In this document: positions 50,001 through 61,815 of the stretch, one piece after another
How positions within the stretch are numbered: the first letter of the stretch is position 1
Layout of the letters: every line of letters starts with the position of its first letter
NCBI GenBank assembly: GCA_016946835.1
Contig: JACVTC010000164.1
Span: 196,001-260,000, forward strand
Origin: Neocallimastix lanati (nom. inval.)
Taxonomy: Eukaryota; Neocallimastigomycota; Neocallimastigomycetes; Neocallimastigales; Neocallimastigaceae
DNA: 64,000 nucleotides
Reading direction: 5' to 3'
The notes under the pieces: generated by a model
Told to the model about the DNA's origin: nothing
Database searches by the model: none
The model's input: only the letters and a program-made list of their open reading frames with translations
Made by a program: the position numbers and the translations under genes

Positions 50001-50442
50001 TATATATATTTAATTATTATAATTTTTTTTTTCAAAAAAAAAAAAAAAAAAGTTTTAATTTTAATTTATTATTTAATTTATAATTATTAAAAATATTATT
50101 ATTTAAAGTTAATTAAACGAATTTTTTTTTTATTATTTTTATTATATTTATTTATATAAACTTAATAATCCATATTTACTACATTATTAGTGAAAGCGAT
50201 TTAAACATGATCAATTGCATTCTTAATAATAGTATTTTCCTTATCATGGACTTTGAAAATACTTTAAGCAGTATTAATAGTTTTTTATTAATTGAATATT
50301 TTTTATAATAAAAAAAATATTTATGTAATTAATAAATGAATAAATAATTAAAGCTTAAAGATCGCAATAATTGTGGGAGTAATAATAAAAAAAAAAATTT
50401 TTTTTTTACAAAAAAGGATAAATTATCTATTACTACTAGGTC

Positions 50443-50478
<36 letters not shown>

Positions 50479-50545
50479 AGAGTAGGGAGTTGGAATAAAT
50501 CCACTTTATTTAAAATTAATTAAATATTTTTAAAATAATTATATA
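50001..50545. other. A/T spacer
   Basis: Poly-A/T runs and a (TA)n tract (50447-50475). It is upstream of the lyase pseudogene in its sense; no N-terminal lyase sequence is recognised in it. Confidence 0.5.
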
Positions 50546-50704
<159 letters not shown>

Positions 50705-51252
50705 TATATTAAGATATTCATTTAATGTTCGAATATGCATCAGAATTTCTTTTTCTTTCCTTTTTTTTTTTTTTTTTTTTTTTTTTTTGCCTTATCATTT
50801 CTACAATAGTTGGAAAAAGTAAAAAAGAATTAAATTCCAAATAATTGATTTTTTCATTTTTTTTTTTTTTGATTATTTTTATGTCAATATATATATATAT
50901 TTATAATTTTAAATATTGACATTTATGTACAAAACACAAAACATTTTATATTACTTTAACTTTAATTTACCAGTATTTATAATTCTTTATAGTATAAAAT
51001 ACAAATGATTAAAGTTTGTATTGTATATTATAAACAATTAAAAATATTGGTATATTAAAGTTTAAAATATGTGATATTATATATATATGTATTTTTTTTT
51101 TTTTTTAAAAGTTTATAATTTTTATATTATTATATTAAAAACTTTATTTAATATTTTACTTACTTTACTACATATTTTTACTATAATAATATTACATATA
51201 TTTTTTAAGAAAAGGAAAACTATTATTTCAGATAGACAACTTTTACTTTATA

Positions 51253-51283
<31 letters not shown>

Positions 51284-51631
51284 CTAGCAAATATTTATTA
51301 TCATTCATGAGTGATATAGGTCATATTTATGCCTATGTTGTAAAATAATAACTCACAAATTGCTATGATAGATATAGCTGATAGATGTTAATACAATATA
51401 AGCAACATATGCATGGATATCTGAGATTAAATATAGCAGTATTTTGGGGTTATGATAAATCATTACAACTTGTTATTCCTATCTATTAATAACCTACATA
51501 ATGTCGATGTTAATAAACTATGCTAATTGTAATAATGCTATACTAGCTAGGATAATGTCAGATACGGTTGGTTTATGTTGTAAATAGTATGTGGAATGTA
51601 TATCGCAATTATATTTAGTTTTTTTTTTCTT
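50705..51631. other. A/T spacer, then unidentified complex patch
   Basis: 50.75-51.29 kb is A/T with poly-T and (TA)n runs. 51.29-51.62 kb has more balanced composition, with no open frame or family I can recognise. Confidence 0.45.
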
Positions 51632-51752
51632 ATTTTTTTTTTTTTTTTTTTTTTAAGGGCAGCAAACTTGTTTCATCTTTATTAATTAAATATTTGAAAA
51701 AATACATGTAATAAATTCTTATATTTATTATCATTTAATTTTTATAAAATAC
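51632..51752 (-). mobile_element. 3' end of an older retroposed sequence
   Basis: On the minus strand the sequence ends TTTGCTGCCCTT followed by a poly-A of about 24 nt (plus-strand poly-T 51632-51655), with AATAAAG about 35 nt upstream of the tail. This is the layout of a reverse-transcribed polyadenylated RNA. Its body is interrupted by the LINE fragment at 51766-52529. Confidence 0.4.
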
Positions 51753-51763
51753 AGGTAATTATT

Positions 51764-51821
<58 letters not shown>

Positions 51822-52542
51822 CTTAGAGAATAACTTTATTTAATTTATAATAATAATAAAATTACATGAATTAAATGAAAAAATAACAAATAAAATAAAT
51901 GAAATAAAATATTATATATTATAAAATTATAAAAGTGCGTTAGAAGCAATAGCCTCTAACTTTTCCCATTCCTCGATAATAACACCACGTCCATTATTGC
52001 GAGTAATAATTTCAGTATTAGTGTTATCAATCGAATCTGTATCTGTTCTTTCACCAGGAGGTGAAAATCCATGCCATATCATTTGGACGTCGACGCTCTC
52101 GGCAACGGTAGATTCAACGGAATACCATTTCATCATCAAACTAAAAGATCGACAAATTAATGGTATTACGTTTGTTAGAAACTCCGCAATCCCCACAAAA
52201 TACGGAACAGTTGACGAAGTTGAACTTTGTTTAAAAATATTGTCAATTATTGTCTTTGTTCCCCATCATTAACTTTAATTTTTGAATATATTGAACGCCC
52301 ACCAAGAAGTGCACTCAATATATAATAATAAATATTATTATCATAATCCTTTACTGAATCTAAAGAAACATCCAAGGATTTTTGTTCAATTATCATTGCA
52401 AACTTCAAAAAGAGATCATCTAGAAAAGGTAAAGATTTATTTCTGTAATTTTCCAATTCTTTACAGACAAAGATCCAGTGAGAAAAGCTAGATACACTAA
52501 CACCACAACAAGGGCAACATTTAGGGCAAAGGTAATTATTGT
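51753..52542. repeat. 13-bp target-site duplication pair
   Basis: AGGTAATTATTGT occurs at 51753-51765 and again at 52530-52542, flanking exactly the poly-T end and the truncated 5' end of the LINE fragment. Confidence 0.85.
51766..52529 (-). mobile_element. 5'-truncated LINE (non-LTR retrotransposon) with poly-A tail
   Basis: Minus strand. It begins at 52529 with CPKCCPCCGVSVSSFSHWIF followed by VC, a Cys-Cys-His-Cys pattern like the zinc-knuckle at the C-terminus of LINE reverse transcriptase proteins, then ELENYRNKSLPFLDDLF. The frame breaks near 52250 and resumes in another frame to NNGRGVIIEEWEKLEAIASN before a TAA at 51927. A short 3' UTR with AATAAAG leads to a 53-nt poly-A (plus-strand T at 51766-51818). 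The 13-bp target-site duplication defines both ends. The tail length and intact duplication suggest a recent insertion; the single frame break means at most a short time since activity, or a dead source copy. Confidence 0.75.
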
Positions 52543-52856
52543 AAAAAGTTAATAATTGAATTTAACTTTTAAATAAATATAATATATATATAAAAAAAAA
52601 AGAAATTTGTTAAATATAAAAATACGTTTAATTATTAAACTTTTTAAATATTTATAATCCTAATAATTCCTGAATTTTACTATTTTAATAAAAAGAAAAA
52701 AAAGGAAAAAAAGAATTTTTTGAATTTGAAACTATTAGATAAATAAATAAATAAATAAATAAAAAAAAAAAAAAAAAAGAAAGAAATAAAATATTTCTTT
52801 ATATTATGAACTTCTTTATTATCCATAAAATAATTCCAATTAACATATGTTATGAA

Positions 52857-52901
<45 letters not shown>

Positions 52902-53053
52902 TTTTTATTATTTTTAATCATTACATAATAAAAAATTTATATATAAAAATAATTATAAAAATTCTTATCATTTTATTATATATATCTCCTAAACATTTTT
53001 TTTGTTTTGGTTTTATTATTACATTTTTTTTATTTTTTATTTTATTTTTTTTT

Positions 53054-53086
<33 letters not shown>

Positions 53087-53278
53087 TAGTTCCTTTCTAT
53101 TAATATTTCAACTTTTAGTTATTTTAATATATTTAATATATTTATTTATTTATAGAGGAAAATAAATTTATCTAAAAAACAACATTGTTTATTTTTTAGC
53201 TTTCTTTTTACCTCTTATTTTTTTAAAAGTCTAACTTATAGTGGTATATCATTTTAATACTATTCTATTATTATCTTT
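52543..53278. other. A/T spacer
   Basis: Poly-T runs near 52866-52895 and 53056-53085 and an AAAT run near 52737-52760; no gene is seen. It contains the 3' flank of the minus-strand gene ending at 53279. Confidence 0.5.
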
Positions 53279-54022
53279 TTACTTTAATAAAGCCATGATT
53301 AAGCAAATAATAAGAGATAATAAACAAATTTGAGCATTAAGAGTTGTACCGTCACTTGTAGCATTAGCTTTAAGAGTTGGTTTTGCGCTTAAAGTACTGT
53401 TTCCCATTAATGGGTTAGTGGCACCAGTACCAGTAGTAGCACCACCAATACCATTAGCAGCAGTACCAGTAGCACCAGTAGCACCAGCAGCACCAGCACC
53501 AGTAGCAGCACCAGTAGCAACACCAGTAGCACCAGCAGCAGCAGCTCCAGCACCACCACCACAAGCACTAACTGGATTGCCAGAACCAGTGAATAATGAA
53601 CCATCAATATTGTAGTTGGTACAGAATTGTTGATTACTAGCTACTTCTCTAATACCGGCATCAATTTGAGCAACACAAGAACTCTTACATACAGTAGCAT
53701 CCCATTGACTGTATGGGATCTTGTAATTAAATCCTCTAATATATACAGCATCACAGTATTCACCAGTGGCTGAATCAGTAGTACAGTAGAAAGCTTTAGC
53801 ATATTTAACATAATCATGATTAAGCTTAACAAATTGATCAATATTAGCTCCACAAGCTTTTACAGCTTCACTTAAAAGTGAATCATACTTTGGTATACAA
53901 GTACTACAATATTCAGCTCTTGCAGATTGGTCTGAATTGTTATCTAAATTACAAGTACCAGTTTTATTGGCTTCGTAGTAATCGGTGTAAGCCTTAGTAG
54001 CAACACTGCATGGGTCAGACAT
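53279..54022 (-). CDS. Cys-rich protein with Gly/Ala/Thr stalk and GPI-like tail
   Basis: 247 aa from ATG at 54022 to TAA at 53279. Residues 1-155 hold about twelve Cys in a compact, probably disulphide-bonded region (MSDPCSVATKAYTDYYEANK at the start; then YCSTCIPKYDSLL, KACGANIDQF, YCTTDSATGEYC and others). Residues about 155-205 are an Ala/Gly/Thr repeat encoded by GCA/GGT/ACT-rich codons, the most G/C-rich stretch in the window. The C-terminus is hydrophobic (AQICLLSLIICLIMALLK), typical of a GPI-anchor signal. No signal peptide precedes MSDPC, yet the layout demands secretion. An AAAATAG acceptor-like site lies 2 nt before the ATG, so a 5' exon encoding the signal peptide may have been missed; none is obvious upstream. 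Cell-surface role inferred; family not recognised. Confidence 0.75.
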   Translation of the reverse strand: MSDPCSVATKAYTDYYEANKTGTCNLDNNSDQSARAEYCSTCIPKYDSLLSEAVKACGANIDQFVKLNHDYVKYAKAFYCTTDSATGEYCDAVYIRGFNYKIPYSQWDATVCKSSCVAQIDAGIREVASNQQFCTNYNIDGSLFTGSGNPVSACGGGAGAAAAGATGVATGAATGAGAAGATGATGTAANGIGGATTGTGATNPLMGNSTLSAKPTLKANATSDGTTLNAQICLLSLIICLIMALLK

Positions 54023-55984
54023 TTTCTATTTTAAAAATAATATCATTTTACATTAATACATAAACCTTTAATTCTCACTTTATTTTATAACATCACTACT
54101 ATATTTTTTTCTTATTAATTTTTATTTATTTATTTATTTCTATTTCAAAATATTATTTTTTTTTAATTTTAATTAAAAAAATTTCTTCTCTTCTATATTT
54201 TTTATATTATTCCAGTCATTTTTTCATTTTTTCATTTTTTTTTTTTTTTTTTTCATTTTTACTCTTTTACTCTCAATAAAAAAAAAAAAAAAAAAACATT
54301 TCTTTAATTTTTTTTTTTATATTTTTATTTTCATTTCCTACTAAACTTTTTAATTCATTAATCTTTATTAATTTTTATTCTATTTTTTTTTTATTTTTTT
54401 CTTTTAATATATTAATAAATTTCCTTTTTTATTTGTATTATCTACTAAATTTAATTATTATATTTATTAATTCCTACTAATTTTTTTACCCAAACTATTT
54501 ATTATTTTTATTATTTTTTTTATTTTTTTTATTTCGTTTTTGTTTTTAAATACTACTTCAACAATTTATAATTCTTTTCTTTTTTTTATTTATAAATTAC
54601 AATTTATTGAATTACTTACAACTATTAATTTATTATTTATAAAATTTTATTGGGCTTTAATATTTTTATTCTATATCAATTAATAGAACAATTAGTTTTT
54701 CAACTTTCTTTTAAAGAAAATTTTTTTTTTTTTTTTTGGAAGGTATTTATTTTGCTTTTTAACTGAAATATTTAATATTAATAAATATCTTATTACTGTT
54801 AGAATAGTATTGAAAAAAATTATTTATTAATTATTATCAATATAATAATTTAATAATATTTATACTTTTAATAATTATCATAATCATCATATAAACTTAA
54901 TAATCATAATAGCCAATTATTGAGGAAAAAAATAATAAAATATATTAAATAATAAGCTTAATTAATATAATAAATAAAATATATATATTACCTTAATATA
55001 TTATTATATAGCATAATATATTACAGTTGATTATTAGATATTTCAAATATTTATTAAATTTTAGATTTTAAATTAATTCAATTAAATTAATTATATTAGT
55101 AATTATATTTTAATATATATTATTATTTAATTGTAATTAGAAATAATATTTAAATTTCAATTAAAAAATATTATATATTAAAAATAATTGTATAATATAA
55201 TATTATTAAAAATAAAATATTTGTACATATTTTTAAAATTTTTTTATTTTTGTATAATAATTTAATAATTATAAATATTATATTTATTATTTTGTGCCAC
55301 TATATATAGTAATTGAAAAATAATTTTAAAAATTTTAAAAATGTAACAGGGTATTTTAATATTTTAAATGTGTATTATAGTAACACTAAAAACCCAAATT
55401 ATCAGTACTATAATAACTATATTGGTCATATTTATTACAATAATAAATTATCATATATTAATAATATACAAACTAAAAATGTCATTAATTGAAAAACTTT
55501 TCAGAAGAAGTAATTAAATTATTAATTGTTATAATTTAACATAATTTTTCTAGAATTAACACTCAAAAGAAATAAAGTTTCTGGAAAAAAAGAATATATC
55601 TTATGTTTCACAAGTTTTATTGATTACATATATGTTAATTATTTTTTATTGTTAAAAATTAAAGTAATTAAAATAATAAAAAATATAAATACAATATTAA
55701 ATATAAATAAATATATATAAATATATATAAATAAATTATTAAAAAAATAAATTATAAATAAATAAATAAATAAATAATAAATAAATTAATAATAAATAAA
55801 TAAATAATAAATAAATAAATATAAATAAATAAATAATAAATAAATAAAAATACATAAATAAATAAATAAATAAATAAACATAAATAAATAAATAAATAAA
55901 TAATTATTATTTTTATTTAGTTATGTTGTAGTTAGTTTAGATATTCAGAAAATTAAATTTATAAAATTTAAGCCATGAAATCAA
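54023..55984. other. A/T desert
   Basis: No gene seen. An AAAT/AATA-rich microsatellite block lies at about 55730-55905. The first few hundred bases should contain the promoter, and possibly a first exon, of the minus-strand gene. Confidence 0.5.
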
Positions 55985-56880
55985 TTTAATGTATTTTAAT
56001 ATTACTTTCAGTTGTCAAATAAAAAGGATAATTTCTATTTATTTCTTTTTTCATTCAAATTCAAAATAATATTAGTTTAATTAGAATACTATATTAATTA
56101 TAGGACTATTTTAATATTATTATTGTTTTTCAGTTGTAGTCAATTAAAATGGGTAATTTCTATTTATAATTTTTTTCATTCAAATTCAAAATAATATTAT
56201 TTTATTAGAATACTTTTTTAATAATCGAAATATTTTAATATGATTACTGCTAACAGCAATTAACAATGAATAAATTCTATATATATATATTATTATTTAA
56301 TTCTGAAATAGTATTATTTTCATTTGCATAATCCAATGGTAATTAAATCAATTTAATATTATTTTCATAAATAACCTTAATGGATAATTTCCATTTCTTT
56401 CTTTTTTTTTTTTTTTTTTTTTTTATTTCTTTAAATGGATAATCTCCAATTTTATCTTTTTCATTCAATTCCAAAATAATATTATTTCTATTGGAATAAC
56501 CTAACAATGATTGAACAATTCCATTATAATTTTATCAATTGCAACTAGCAATGGCTAAATACCTATTTATTCTTTTTATTCAATTTCAAAATAATATTAT
56601 TTTTATTAGTATAATATGTTAATAATTGAACCATTCTATTATTATTTTTATTAGTAGTAATTAATAATGGATAAATTCTTTAAATAACTTTTTAATTCAA
56701 TTTCAAATTAATATTTCAATATTATTTTTATCAATAAAATATAATAATGGATAATCTCCAACTATATAATATTCATTCAATTCCAAAATAACATTACTTT
56801 TATTTATATAATCAATTAATAATTATTTAATTTGTTTATTATTATTCTTTTTAATAGATAATAATATTGAATTAATTCCG
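55985..56880 (-). pseudogene. Decayed ankyrin-type repeat gene
   Basis: On the minus strand the segment is a degenerate tandem repeat of about 115-120 bp, at least seven copies. Translation across frameshifts gives a 39-residue motif. The best copies read LIAVSSNHIKIFRLLKKYSN (near 56240), NNIILELNEKDKIGDYPF (near 56480) and NGIVQSLLGYSNRN (near 56530). The pattern (D-Y-P-F/L, then LIA, then N-x-x-I-V-x-L-L, then Y-x-N-K-N-N-I-I-L) fits ankyrin repeats with long loops, common in proteins of gut fungi. Stops and frame changes occur in every copy, so it is a fossil. No start or end can be defined. Confidence 0.65.
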
Positions 56881-59800
56881 ATTATTAAAACATCATCATT
56901 TTTTGGTAAAGATATAAAGCTATATAAATGAAAAAAAAAAAAAAAAAAGTATTTTTTTTATATTTCATAAATATATAAATTAATAAAAAAATTAGAAAAA
57001 AAATTATTAAAAAATTTAAAAATATGTAAACTAATAATAAAACTATAACATGTAACGTGACTGTTAGGGATATCATTTAGTAAATATGTAAAATAATAAT
57101 AAAATTATAACATGTGGCATGACTGTTAGGGATCATCATTTAGTGTTTCATTTGCCTGATACTAATATAAATAAATGAATAGATTAATATAAATAAATGT
57201 ATATATTATATCATATATGTACTAAGTCTAAAAAAAAATGTCTTTAAAATGAGAACCACCATATCTACATTAATTTATGTTCAAATATTTTTTATATTTA
57301 TTTATTCATAATAATTATTAATTTTTTATAATATATAAATTGGTTATTATTTTTTTATTTGTTTTTATTTTTTTAGTTTTTCTAATAAACTTTTCACTAA
57401 TTTTTCATTTATATTTATTATATATTATATATGATTTATATGATTAAACATTATAATCACATGTAATAACAAATATTAAGTGTAATTCTTTTTTTTTTTT
57501 TTTTTAATGAAATAAAACTATATGTTAAAATAGTTAGATAAATAAATAAATAGATAAATAAATAGATAAATAAATAAATAAATAAAAAATTAGTTAAAAA
57601 TGTTTGATATTTATCTATTCATTTATTAATAATACTAAAGAAAAGTATTGGAAACTAATGATAATTAATATATATAACTTCATTTCTATATGTTTTTCGC
57701 TTAATGATGTAGTTAAAATGGGAAGTTATCATATATATCATAAGAAAATAGGTATTATTATTATTTTATTATTTAAACAAAATAAAACATTGATGCATTT
57801 ATTCAATAAAAATGATTAGCTTATTAAATATAATTATTATATATGATTTGATATATCATATTTTATTTTTAAAATCATTTATTTAAAGTATTTTTAATTA
57901 TAGTATTTTCTTTAATTTAACCAAGAAAGGAAAAAAAAAAGAACAATAAATGCTTATTAAATCATTTATTTTTTTGATCCATATTATTATTATTTTTATT
58001 ATTATTTATTTATTTATATATTAAGTTTGTTTATTTTTTACTATATATATAATGTTTGGTTTTTATTGATAATAATTAAATAATGAAAATAGAGTTATGA
58101 TAATTAATGCATAATTTATAATAAAATTTAATGTTAAATAATTAAAGAAATAATAAATTTATAGTATATTATTACTACTACTACTAATAATAATTATAAT
58201 AGAATAAAAGTAATAAAATAAAAGTAATAATATCATATTATTTTATAATAATTAATATTAATAATCAATTAATAATAATTAATAATATATATATATTTTA
58301 TAAAAGATTAAAATTAATGCTTTATATAATTAAAATATATGTCATATATGGATTATTAATATATTAAAATATAATATTATTTGTTGTGAATGCATATATT
58401 ATTTAATTTATTTTAATTAAAAAAAAAATAAAATCAAAATAAAATAAAATGTAAATAGAATATAATTTAAAGTTTTATTGAACTTTTTTTTTTTTTTTTT
58501 TTAATTTCCTATTTGATAGGAATTTTTATAATTGATTAATTATATTTAATGGTAGTACAATACATTTAATTATATTAAATTAATTGAATAATAAGTGAAT
58601 AGATATAATAATATAATATTTAAAATTTGATGAGATATTCATTGTTTGGTGTAAAATGATCAAAAAACTTTTTTTAATTTTAATATAAAAAGGGACTTTG
58701 ATTAAAGCCTCTTATTTAAAAAAAAGAAATAAATTGAGTTATTATTTTAAAAAATTTTTGTTTTTTAATAGAAATGTTTTTTATAACTATTTTATTTTAT
58801 AATATATAATCAATAAAATATAATAATGTAACTGATTATCTTTTTTTAAAAAATATTAGATATTTATATATTAAAATTTTAAAATTGGTAAAATTTGTTA
58901 TTAATTAATGTGTAAATATCTTTTTATTGATAATAAATTATTTTATTTCATATTTTTTAACCAAACTAGATATATATGTATATATTTTTTTTTGAATCAA
59001 AAAGATCATATTTTTTTTTTTTTTTTTTTTTCATTTATATAAATGTTATTAATATTTTTAATACTTTTCATATTACTTTTATATATATTTTACTATATAT
59101 ATATCAATGAATTTAAATATATATCAATATATGGTTTGTACTATATATTACAGTATGTGTTGTAATCATTTGTGCATTATAATTTTCAATAATTATTTTA
59201 TGACTACAAATGGACGGAATAAAGATTTATTTAATTAAAATGTAAATTTAATTTTAAAATAGTCTGTGGTTTTTTTTTTTTTTTACAAAATGTTCATATT
59301 ATATTATTCTATACATTTTATATTAATATAAATAGTAATTTTTAAAATATTTTTCAATTCTGTATAATGGAAAATAATATATATATGTAATGTTAATAGA
59401 TTATATAATAAATCATTTTGCTTCAATGTTGTTTATAATATGAAAATAATATTTTTTAATATGGACATTATGATAATATATTTTCTTTATAGTAATTTAC
59501 TCTTTCATAATATAAACCATTAATATAAAGGAATAATAAATGCTTTATATCATTAAATTTTATTTATATTAGACAATTATTATTTATTAATATAATTTAT
59601 TATTATGTAAAAAACATCTTTGAATGTTTAAATTTATTTATTTCATAATATATTTTTATTTTTATTTTTTATTTTTTATTATTATTAATATTATTTAATT
59701 ATTGTAAATGTAGAAATGTAGTTTATAATAATATTTTAATATATATAAAATAAATAAGCCATTATAGTGAATAAAATGAATTTATATGTAAAATGAGAAT

Positions 59801-60883
59801 TCAAATATAATTATTAACATTCAAGATTTAAATCAATAAATTATATAATTATATTAAAATTAAAATAAATTTTTTTTTTATAACGAATAATTTTAATTAA
59901 TTTATTATAAATTATTTCAATTTTTTTTTTTTTAATATATATATAATGTTATTTTTTTTTTCTTTGTCCATAAAAAAAAAAAAAAAAAAATTGAAGAAAG
60001 AAATTTAATAGTAATATAATGAAGAAAAGAAAAAATAAAGTAAATTTATTTAATTATATCGTATTATATTTTTATAAATTGTTAATATTTCTATAATTAT
60101 TATGAAAAATAAATATAATATTGAATATTTAAATAATTATAATATATTTTAGAATAATCAATAAACTTCATTAATGTATAAAAAATAATTATGATAATAA
60201 TGGAGATAAATCACATTTATTATAATATCAGAATAAATATTAGCGATATTGATAATAAAATTAAAAATAATAAGAATAGATAATAAATTTAATAAATAAT
60301 GATTAATTCATATTAAACGAAACTTATTTAATATACATATATATTTGTTCATTGGGTATACATCAATAATTCAAAAATAGAAATTATTTTTTTCTCTGAA
60401 ACGAATAAACAATAATCAATACTTAATAGAATATAAATTATTTAGTGTGTTTTCAATATATATAATATATATGTGTAAAATCTAAATAAAAAATAAATAA
60501 ATAAATAAATGAGTATAAAAAGAATAATGTTTAAATATTTAATTATATTATTTATTTTTCTTTAAAATTTAAATCCAATTGAATATTAAATATTAAACAT
60601 GACAATATTTTTGAATGTTATATATATATGTATTATCAATTTAATTAGAAATTAAAGTGAAAGGTAGAACATATTAACAAATGAAACTTTATTTCAATTA
60701 ATAAGAGATATTTTTCGAAGGTATTTTTTTTTTTTTTTTCATAAATTCAAAAATATTCAAATATATATATTACTTAAATAATTATATTAATAACTCTCTC
60801 TAAATTTCATTATTATTATGTGATATTATAAATTAATTCATTATGAAAAAAGGAACATAATAATCTTTTTTTTTTTATAAAAA

Positions 60884-60931
<48 letters not shown>

Positions 60932-61197
60932 ATTATATATTATATAATATTTATACACTTTCTTATAACTTTAAAGAAGTAACAAACAAATTATCGACCT
61001 AATATTTTAACCTTAGATTAAAATATTTAACTGAATACAGTAGTTAACTATACTTTGGTAATTTTAATATATAATTTTATTTTCTTATTTAAATTTATAT
61101 ATACTAATTTATTTTAATTTTAATATTAATTATTTAATTATATTAAGATATAGCTTTTTGGAAAAAGAAAATTTAATTTTTAAATGTATTTAAATGT

Positions 61198-61234
<37 letters not shown>

Positions 61235-61815
61235 TAACAAAATGATACCCATATATATTATATAATTTAACTATTAGAAAATAGTAAATACTTTTATAAT
61301 AGTTTAAATAGTATTATTAGAAATAGTTTTTTTTTTTTTTTTGTTATTTTGAGGAAATATATTTATACAAAAATTTTAAAGAAATTAAATTTGATAAAAA
61401 AACAAATACTATAAACATATAATATTTGATTAATATATATATTTATATATAACTTATTAATATTTTAAAATTATATTTGTTAAAATTATATAAATTAATA
61501 TAGAAATAGTTTTTAAATTGTAATATATTTATATAGAATAATATTTTAATAGAAAAATAAGAAAGTAGATTAAATGTATTGAGAATTATTTAAATATAAA
61601 TATAAAAATATAAAGAAAATTATTATTATTATTTTTTTTTTTTATTAATATATATTAATATAAATTTATGATTTTTAGTTATACATTTATATATATATAT
61701 TTTAAAAAAAATATTTTGTTAATAACAATATATTTATATATTATTATTATTATTATTATTATTTTATTTTTTATTTTATTTTTATTTTTATTTTTATTTT
61801 TTTTTTTTTTTAGAA
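56881..61815. other. A/T desert
   Basis: About 4.9 kb with no supportable gene. It holds a tandem duplication at 57.03-57.15 kb (separate entry), an AAAT/AGAT run near 57535-57590 and poly-T runs near 58483, 59010, 60722 and 60886-60926. It presumably contains the promoter of the gene starting at 61816. Confidence 0.55.
57032..57148. repeat. Tandem duplication, about 57 bp
   Basis: Two adjacent copies share TAATAATAAAA-TATAACATGT and GACTGTTAGGGAT-ATCATTTAGT; differences include GTAACGTG versus GTGGCATG, consistent with transition mutations. Confidence 0.85.

Noticed and set aside
52282-52491. Plus-strand open frames across the LINE fragment
   Set aside because: Antisense to the Cys-rich LINE frame; the poly-A tail and zinc-knuckle motif fix the sense as minus.
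57604-57819. 71-codon plus-strand open frame
   Set aside because: No ATG at its start, A/T-driven residue content and no related sequence nearby.
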